DNA of 47,690 bases from Bacillota bacterium (GTDB taxonomy: Bacteria; Bacillota; Clostridia; Acetivibrionales; JANLFN01), in assembly GCA_030705825.1 (NCBI GenBank), contig JAUZPR010000009.1:1-47690 (forward strand). Reading direction: 5' to 3'. Shown in pieces: positions 42,736 to 47,690 of the stretch (positions are counted from its first letter, which is position 1; each line of letters opens with the position of its first letter). The notes beneath the pieces were generated by a model, which was not told the DNA's origin, did no database searches, and saw only the letters and a program-made list of their open reading frames with translations. The translations under genes were made by a program, and so were the position numbers.

Positions 42736-43608
42736 TTACAAGCTTCTTATGTACTCAATGGCTTTCCTTCCGGCAAGAGCACCCTGGCCCACGGCAGTTG
42801 AAACCTGTTTGAAGCCCCCTGTACAATCCCCTGCCGCAAACAGGCCGTCCAAATTCGTCTGCTGGGACTTATCCACAAGAATGGAATTATTGTCGGTTAA
42901 AATCCCCAGCTTTCTTGCGAAATCAATACTCGAGGCACTTCCATATGCAACAAATATCCCGTCTATGCTTTCAGAAGTACTGTCTTTAAAATGTATATTT
43001 TGAAGAAATTCGGTGCCGCTAAGCCTTTCAATTGGCTTTTCATTAACTTTGAAACCTGCCGACTCATCCTTGTACTTATTCGATATATCAAGCTTACTTC
43101 CGTTTGTATATATGGTTATATCTTTTGTGAATGCAGTAAGTTCCATAGCTTCATGTACCGCATAATCCTTGAATCCAAGCACCCCTACCTTCAGATTGTT
43201 ATAGAAAAATCCATCACAGGTGGAGCAGTAGCTCACACCTTTTCCCTCAAATTCATCAATACCCTGGATATTGATTTTTTTCTGGGGTTGTCCTGTTGCC
43301 AGTATTAATGCTTTACCTAGAAAAACCTCATCATTGGTCATTATCTCAAAAAAGTCATTCTTTACTACCGATATGACCTCGGTTTCCACTATCCTGGCGC
43401 CCAGCCTTACCGCCTGCTGTTCCCCCGCTTTGAGCAGATCCTCGCCTCTTACAGGCTCAGCAAACCCAAAGTAATTTTCAATTTTTTCAGTTTTCAACAA
43501 GGCGCTATCGTTTTTACCTATTATTAGTGTATTCAGGTTTGCCCTTACCGTATATAAGGCAGCCGATAGTCCCGCAGGCCCTTTACCGATAATAACGACA
43601 TCGTACAT
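42736..43608 (-). CDS. Thioredoxin-reductase-like flavoprotein, possibly ferredoxin-dependent (290 aa)
   Basis: FAD protein of the thioredoxin-reductase fold. The FAD site is VVIIGKGPAGLSAALYTVRA (4-23), the redox pair is CSTC (128-131), and the C-terminal FAD motif is GLFAAGDCTGG. The segment that normally binds NADPH is degenerate: VGVLGFKDYAVHEAME replaces GxGxxA, and the HRRxxxR motif is absent. That pattern, known from clostridial ferredoxin-dependent flavin thioredoxin reductases (FFTR), suggests reduction by ferredoxin instead of NADPH. It starts three bases after the stop of the thioredoxin-reductase fusion gene. Confidence 0.85.
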   Translation of the reverse strand: MYDVVIIGKGPAGLSAALYTVRANLNTLIIGKNDSALLKTEKIENYFGFAEPVRGEDLLKAGEQQAVRLGARIVETEVISVVKNDFFEIMTNDEVFLGKALILATGQPQKKINIQGIDEFEGKGVSYCSTCDGFFYNNLKVGVLGFKDYAVHEAMELTAFTKDITIYTNGSKLDISNKYKDESAGFKVNEKPIERLSGTEFLQNIHFKDSTSESIDGIFVAYGSASSIDFARKLGILTDNNSILVDKSQQTNLDGLFAAGDCTGGFKQVSTAVGQGALAGRKAIEYIRSL

Positions 43609-43611
43609 ATA

Positions 43612-44895
43612 CTAATTACCCCTTTTGTTTATATATTTTTCCGCCATTAATCCTGCAATAACCCCATCATTAGCAGCAGTAGCTATCTGGCGGATTCTTT
43701 TCACGCGAACATCTCCGGCGGCAAAAACTCCTGCAGCACTGGTATTCATATCTTCATCACATATGATATAACCTTTCTCATCCAGATCCAATAATCCTTT
43801 AAAAAGATCTGTCCGGGGCTGCATTCCTATATAGACAAAAACGCCGTCGGCATTTATTTCTCTTTGCTGCCCGGTTTTAAGGTCTTCAACTACTGCTCCC
43901 TTTAAAAAGCTGTCTCCAAATACCCTGCGTATTTCGGAATTCCATATGACACTTATACCAGGGTTTTTAAACAATTCATCCTGTGCGGTTTTTGAAGCCT
44001 GGAAATGATCCAGCTGATGTATGACTGTTACATGTTTTGCATACCTGGTCAGGAATACAGCCTCTTCTACTGCAGAATTACCGCCGCCTGCGACAAGCAA
44101 ATCAGCATCCTGATACATAGCTCCATCACATGCTGCACAGTAATGGACCCCCCGTCCCCTGAAATCTCTTTCTCCTTCTGCCGGTAGTTTTCTGGGTGCT
44201 GCACCCGTTGCGATTATGATACATTTTACAAAATAGTCGGTATCTTCAGAAGTGACATGTTTTTCCTCGCCTGTAAGTTCCAATTTTTGTATTTCCTTCA
44301 TATCATCTATTCTGGAACCGAAATCCAAGGCCTGCCTTGTCATATTACCAACAAGGTCGGTCCCTCTTATTACCCCATTGGTACCTGGGTAATTGGCTAC
44401 ATTGAAGGTAGTAGCAACCTGCCCACCGGCTATTCCCTCATCAACAACAATCGTATTCATTTTAGCCCTGGCTGCATAAATTGCTGCAGAAAGTCCTGCC
44501 GGTCCGGCGCCCAGAATAAGAACATCACAGTGGACTATCTGTCTTCCCCTTGTTTTACAGGCACCTTCAACAACATTATCCAATACCTGATTGAACTCAG
44601 GCTTGCTGATGTACCCTGTAAGCCTTGAGCAAACTTCTTTTCCGTTTTTAAAAAAGAGTACGGCCGGACTGCTCTTGACATTGTATTTTTCGGCGAGCTT
44701 CCTGTTCTGTTGTCTGAATATCCTTGCAAACTTCATATGCTGGCCGTATTTTTCAGCCATCCGGTCGAAAACAGGTGAAAAGGCCATACAGACAGGGCAG
44801 TCTTCCGAGTAGAAATATACCGCTACAGGCAGTTCATTTTCCAGAACATCCTTTTGAAATATATCTTCAGTCAAAATATCAATAATATAATTCAT
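43612..44895 (-). CDS. Thioredoxin-thioredoxin reductase fusion (427 aa)
   Basis: Residues 1-108 are a thioredoxin domain (AVYFYSEDCPVCMAFSPVF, redox Cys33 and Cys36, cis-Pro in SSPAVLFF). Residues 121-427 are an NADPH-type thioredoxin reductase: FAD site LILGAGPAGLSAAIYAAR, redox pair CAAC (253-256), NADPH site VAGGGNSAVEEA, and GVFAAGDVR. The reductase is at the C-terminus, the reverse of the well-known mycobacterial TrxR-Trx order. The TlpA-like lipoprotein gene ends 18 bases upstream. The chain could reduce its own thioredoxin domain and pass electrons to partners. Confidence 0.93.
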   Translation of the reverse strand: MNYIIDILTEDIFQKDVLENELPVAVYFYSEDCPVCMAFSPVFDRMAEKYGQHMKFARIFRQQNRKLAEKYNVKSSPAVLFFKNGKEVCSRLTGYISKPEFNQVLDNVVEGACKTRGRQIVHCDVLILGAGPAGLSAAIYAARAKMNTIVVDEGIAGGQVATTFNVANYPGTNGVIRGTDLVGNMTRQALDFGSRIDDMKEIQKLELTGEEKHVTSEDTDYFVKCIIIATGAAPRKLPAEGERDFRGRGVHYCAACDGAMYQDADLLVAGGGNSAVEEAVFLTRYAKHVTVIHQLDHFQASKTAQDELFKNPGISVIWNSEIRRVFGDSFLKGAVVEDLKTGQQREINADGVFVYIGMQPRTDLFKGLLDLDEKGYIICDEDMNTSAAGVFAAGDVRVKRIRQIATAANDGVIAGLMAEKYINKRGN

Positions 44896-44913
44896 AGGGC
44901 TAACATCTCCCTT

Positions 44914-45477
44914 TTAATTCTTAGCCGACACCATCTTAAAAAGTTCTTCACTGCTTGTTTTCTGCTTCATAACTTTGTTTAAGGTTCCGTCTCTGTTAAC
45001 AATTACAGTAGTGGGGTAGCTGAATATGTTATATATGCCCGCAACCTTACTATCGGTGTCCAACAAGCTACTCAGCTTCAGTTTATTATCAGATAAAAAT
45101 TTCTTTACATTATCAGGATCTTCTCCAACATTTACATTGATAAGAACAGCTTTGTTTTCCTTAACAAGCTGTGTATTGAGCTTAATGAGTTCAGGCATCT
45201 CATCTATGCAATACGGACTCCAGGTAGTCCAGAAGTTAATAAAAATTACTTTTCCGAAATAGTCAGAAAGCTTTATGTTTTTACCCTCGGTATCCTTAAG
45301 GGAAAAATCCGGAACTGTGAATTTCTCCTCCTTCTGACTTGTCTCAATTGAGCTTTTTGATGCAGAAGGATTTTTACCGTTTGCATCGCTGATTCCGCCC
45401 CTGTCGTAGATACTGCAGCCTGTTAAAAACAGTGTAATTATAAATAATAAGGGTACTAATACCTTTACCCTTTTCAT
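44914..45477 (-). CDS. TlpA/ResA-like thioredoxin-fold lipoprotein (187 aa)
   Basis: Exported lipoprotein with lipobox LTGC (Cys21) after an N-terminal hydrophobic signal. A Ser/Lys-rich linker precedes a thioredoxin-like domain (about 54-187) with FSLKDTEGKNIKLSDYFGKV, INFWTTWSPYC and cis-Pro FSYPTTVIVNRDG. The usual WCxxC active site reads WSPYC: Ser87 replaces the nucleophilic Cys, and only Cys90 remains. It may therefore be a chaperone or a mixed-disulphide partner instead of a full oxidoreductase. It is the first gene of the redox operon, linking the cytoplasmic reductases to the outside. Confidence 0.88.
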   Translation of the reverse strand: MKRVKVLVPLLFIITLFLTGCSIYDRGGISDANGKNPSASKSSIETSQKEEKFTVPDFSLKDTEGKNIKLSDYFGKVIFINFWTTWSPYCIDEMPELIKLNTQLVKENKAVLINVNVGEDPDNVKKFLSDNKLKLSSLLDTDSKVAGIYNIFSYPTTVIVNRDGTLNKVMKQKTSSEELFKMVSAKN

Positions 45478-45630
45478 ATTCCCCCATCTCCATTCTATAA
45501 AACAAATATTTTAAAAGTTCCTTATATTTATGTGAAAAATATATACACTTCCAATATTAATACAATTCCCGAAACAATTTCAATTATTCCGGCTGAAATT
45601 AATTAAAAAAGTAACATTAATGAGTCGTTT

Positions 45631-45658
45631 TAATATTATGGTATATGAAATATAAATT
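45631..45658 (+). promoter_or_regulatory. Candidate sporulation-type (sigma-E-like) promoter
   Basis: TAATATT (45631-45637) and TATAAATT (45651-45658), 13 bp apart, partly match the sigma-E pattern of Bacillus (kmATATT and cATAcanT). No vegetative promoter was seen here. Short degenerate motifs of this kind arise easily by chance in A+T-rich DNA. Confidence 0.3.
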
Positions 45659-45675
45659 CGGGGGCTTTTTCAACC

Positions 45676-45864
45676 ATGGTGGATGATATTTTCTACGACA
45701 ACTCAGGGATATTGTTCTTCATCCTTGATTTTCTTCTTTTGTTTTACGACAACAGAAGTATTGGTATTTTAGCCAGAAAATTTGCTGCCATGCCCGAAGC
45801 CGAACTTACCAAAGCGCTTCTGTTTATATTGGTGTTTTTAATATTATTTTACAAAGGAATTTAA
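45676..45864 (+). CDS. Twin Leu/Phe-repeat small membrane protein (62 aa)
   Basis: Two similar hydrophobic segments, GILFFILDFLLLF (11-23) and ALLFILVFLILF (47-58), are separated by a polar stretch containing AMPEAELTK. The segments follow the consensus LFFILxFLxLF, which recurs in the products at 45996 and, more loosely, 47045. It is the first of five small plus-strand genes. The ribosome binding site is distant (GGGGG at about eleven bases). Family and function are not recognised. Confidence 0.65.
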   Translation: MVDDIFYDNSGILFFILDFLLLFYDNRSIGILARKFAAMPEAELTKALLFILVFLILFYKGI

Positions 45865-45995
45865 AAAGCTAAACCTCCGGCTTATCCGCAAACTTTATGA
45901 TCGGTAAAAAGTACTTGCCGTTCAACAAATTGTTGTAACGTTTTTCCGTGTACCTTCATATTATGTATGGAAAAAAGCGGGTTGGAGGTATTTCT

Positions 45996-46217
45996 ATGGG
46001 TTTTTTAGGGAATCTGTTCAGTGAGGAAAATGATGAACTTCTCTTTTTTATTCTGGTCTTCCTGTTCATTTTTATAAGCGGGAAGTTTGAAAACGGGTTT
46101 GAGGAGAGATCGGCAGACACTAATAATGGTACAGTACTATTCTTCATTTTACTGTTCCTTTTCCTTTTCATGAGATACGGGATAGCCGGAGACCCTAAGG
46201 AAGAAATAGTGGAATAA
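45996..46217 (+). CDS. Twin Leu/Phe-repeat small membrane protein (73 aa)
   Basis: Two hydrophobic segments, DELLFFILVFLFIF (13-26) and TVLFFILLFLFLF (46-58), share the motif of the preceding gene's product. A charged spacer (GKFENGFEERSADTNNG) lies between them and the tail is acidic. The start is the ATG with GGAGG seven bases upstream; the longer frame has no site. The helices are short for a membrane span and highly aromatic, so a self-assembling role is as plausible as a simple membrane anchor. Confidence 0.7.
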   Translation: MGFLGNLFSEENDELLFFILVFLFIFISGKFENGFEERSADTNNGTVLFFILLFLFLFMRYGIAGDPKEEIVE

Positions 46218-46283
46218 GCTTAAAGTCACTGCAGGATAGCGTAATTCTCCGCTGTTATTACATAGTATGAAAGGATGATTATT

Positions 46284-46604
46284 ATGAACGATGCTATAAG
46301 CAAAAAGCTTGCCGAAATGTTGGGAAAAATGGATGAAAAGATTTTACAGGCAAAATTGAACGCTGCTATCGATATGCTTAAGAAAGGAAACCCCGAAGAC
46401 CTCGCTAAGAAAATAAACAAACTGGATAAAAACGAAATAATGAACAAGCTGAATGAACTGGACACATCCAAACTTAATGAGTTTAACATTGATAAGGAAG
46501 AAATTCGAAAAAGAATTAACAGTGCGGATTTTGAAAAAATGTCACAGATACTCGGGGAAAACGGCGATGAAATTATCAATAAATTAAAAGACATTATTAA
46601 GTAA
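46284..46604 (+). CDS. Charged helical small protein (106 aa)
   Basis: An almost entirely helical Lys/Glu/Leu/Asn-rich protein: MNDAISKKLAEMLGKMDEKI, then short repeats such as LDKNEIMNKL and IDKEEIRKRI, ending NKLKDIIK. There are no Cys, aromatic residues are nearly absent, and there is no membrane segment. The start ATG is nine bases after AAAGGA; an ATG three codons earlier overlaps it. Third gene of the small-protein set. Not recognised. Confidence 0.7.
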   Translation: MNDAISKKLAEMLGKMDEKILQAKLNAAIDMLKKGNPEDLAKKINKLDKNEIMNKLNELDTSKLNEFNIDKEEIRKRINSADFEKMSQILGENGDEIINKLKDIIK

Positions 46605-46645
46605 TTTCTGAATATATTCTATTAAAGCCTTTTGGGGGAATCTCG

Positions 46646-47032
46646 ATGAGTGATGATCTTGGAAAAAAGATAAAACAGATCACGGATCTATTAAGCCAGG
46701 ATAACATGTCCGAAACCTTAAAGGACTTGTTTTCCGCCTTTGCCGGACCAGGAGGCAACTCTGAAGCACAGCCGAAAGCAAATGATACTCCGGCTGCTAA
46801 AGAGGAGGGTACCGGTAAGGGTGAGGCGGACAGTTCAGTTGAAATGATGCGAACTGCAAAAAAAATTATGGATAAGTTAAACACAAATAACGACCCGAGG
46901 ATTAATCTTTTAAGTGCAATCAGACCCTATTTGAACAACAAAAGACAAAAGAAACTGGATAGCTGTCTTAGGCTGCTGCAGGTATCAAGTCTTACAAGAC
47001 TAATGGAAGATAGCGGCAAGGACGGCAATTAG
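46646..47032 (+). CDS. Small two-part soluble protein (128 aa)
   Basis: An N-terminal helical part (KKIKQITDLLSQDNMSETLKDLFS) is followed by a Gly/Ala/Pro/Glu-rich linker (about 34-62), then a compact C-terminal part: DPRINLLSAIRPYLNNKRQK and KLDSCLRLLQVSSLTRLM. The DPRI-LL-AIRPYL-xxRQxKxD pattern looks like a conserved clostridial module, but I know no assigned function. A GGGGG site precedes the ATG. It lies 41 bases after the helical protein and 12 bases before the next gene. Confidence 0.7.
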   Translation: MSDDLGKKIKQITDLLSQDNMSETLKDLFSAFAGPGGNSEAQPKANDTPAAKEEGTGKGEADSSVEMMRTAKKIMDKLNTNNDPRINLLSAIRPYLNNKRQKKLDSCLRLLQVSSLTRLMEDSGKDGN

Positions 47033-47044
47033 GGGGGATTTCAT

Positions 47045-47389
47045 ATGGAAAACAAAAGGTATTTCTCTCCGGGCGGCAGGTATGCCTATACTAATTCCCG
47101 CAGCAGATCCAATTCACAATCAGATAATGATCTTGCACTTAACGGTTTAAATGAAACAATAAAAATTCCACCCCCTAATGAACCTCCTGATGAACACGAA
47201 GAAAAACGTTTTAAAAAAAAGCCCGTTACTGCTAAAAATCCATTCAATCAATTAACCGGAATATTTAAAAGGTTCAAAGTTGAAGAGCTTATGCTTCTGG
47301 GCCTGATATTCCTGTTATTCAATGAAAACATAGAAGATGATCTATTACTGATAGTACTCATATACATATTGCTTACGGGCAGGGAATAA
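47045..47389 (+). CDS. Small protein with C-terminal twin hydrophobic segments (114 aa)
   Basis: Residues 1-75 are polar and low-complexity (YTNSRSRSNSQSDND, then IPPPNEPPDEHEEK and KRFKKKP), like a disordered arm. The C-terminus has two hydrophobic segments, VEELMLLGLIFLLFNEN (79-95) and EDDLLLIVLIYILLTGRE (97-114), related in style to those at 45676 and 45996. An AGGGGGG site precedes the ATG. It is the last gene before a strong terminator. Not recognised. Confidence 0.7.
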   Translation: MENKRYFSPGGRYAYTNSRSRSNSQSDNDLALNGLNETIKIPPPNEPPDEHEEKRFKKKPVTAKNPFNQLTGIFKRFKVEELMLLGLIFLLFNENIEDDLLLIVLIYILLTGRE

Positions 47390-47392
47390 TCA

Positions 47393-47421
47393 AAGGCGGC
47401 CAATCGGCCGCCCTTGTATTA
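47393..47421 (+). terminator. Terminator of the small-protein set
   Basis: GGCGGCC and GGCCGCC form a perfect hairpin around AATC, followed by CTTGTATT. It lies just after the last stop codon. Confidence 0.8.
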
Positions 47422-47585
47422 ACTTCATTTCATATTTTGTTAAGTTTCTCCAAGCTCTTAAAAGCCTGATAAATCAAGTCTTTGTATCATTTAAACATAT
47501 ATTTCAATTGCATATTTTATTTTAAAAAACAAAAAATAGTTTTGACAGGTAATTAACTTAACGGTGTGATAAAAGGAGAATTACA

Positions 47586-47690
47586 TTGAAAAAGAAAACT
47601 CTTGTATTAATTATTGTTACGGTTGTTATAACCTCCTTACTATGGACATCATATATTTTCAAACTGGATCTGTCCGATCAGAGTAAATAC
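47586..47690 (+). CDS. Membrane-anchored protein, N-terminal fragment cut by the window end (partial)
   Basis: A TTG start eight bases after AAAAGGAG opens a frame of 35 codons reaching the window edge. KKKTLVLIIVTVVITSLLW is a signal or anchor helix with a basic N-terminus, followed by a polar stretch. Too little is present to name a family. Confidence 0.7.
   Translation, partial: MKKKTLVLIIVTVVITSLLWTSYIFKLDLSDQSKY

Overview
The window looks like chromosome of a spore-forming, strictly anaerobic and cellulolytic clostridium, most likely a relative of the Ruminiclostridium / Acetivibrio (cluster III) group. The grounds are the conserved clostridial gene order cysE-cysS-mrnC-rlmB-sigH, a Cys-type T-box, frequent TTG/GTG starts behind strong AGGAGG-type ribosome binding sites, sporulation genes (sigH, a YtxC-type protein, a Spo0E-like small protein), moderate A+T richness and a large secreted GH5 cellulase. 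No transposase, integrase, phage module or CRISPR array was found. The genus is an inference.

Layout. 1-4335 (+): an FtsX-type ABC permease and its ATPase, followed by a LytTR regulator and a DUF3021 membrane protein. 4357-5067 (-): a hicAB toxin-antitoxin pair with palindromes over its promoter. 5149-5526 (-): tRNA-Thr(GGT) and tRNA-Gly(CCC). 5634-12398 (-): a housekeeping block read as T-box, cysE, cysS, mrnC, a HAD-GNAT fusion, rlmB and sigH. 12458-15430: an uncharacterised Cys-rich protein divergent from a propeller-like protein, then a structured RNA with its own promoter that resembles 6S RNA. 15557-20609: a DUF3343 protein, an OGG1-type glycosylase, a DUF6062 protein with a GT39-like membrane glycosyltransferase, and a PiT phosphate transporter preceded by two arrays of 11-bp-spaced PhoP-box-like repeats. 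20678-24939: a MacB-type ABC exporter operon with a tiny membrane protein at each end, divergent from a TetR regulator; an inverted repeat lies over the shared promoters. 25111-27369: an A+T-rich secreted beta-helix protein, probably acquired.

27670-34767 is a run of small clostridial genes: a P-loop/Asp23 fusion, YtxC, a DUF6873 protein, a PC4-like protein with a Spo0E-like peptide upstream, DUF378, LysE and several very small proteins. 34954-38871 (-) is a 1305-residue GH5 endoglucanase with three carbohydrate-binding modules and five InlB-type B-repeats. 39183-40036 looks like an enzyme gene that has lost its middle. 40136-42316 holds a YebC regulator and an orphan sensor kinase. 42421-45477 (-) is a thiol-redox operon: TlpA-like lipoprotein, thioredoxin-thioredoxin reductase fusion, a second reductase with a degenerate NADPH site (possibly ferredoxin-dependent), and glutaredoxin. 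45676-47389 (+) is a set of five small proteins, three of which share a twice-repeated Leu/Phe-rich hydrophobic segment. This last set is the best candidate here for an undescribed system. A membrane-anchored protein runs off the right end.

All family names come from reading motifs; no database search was run.
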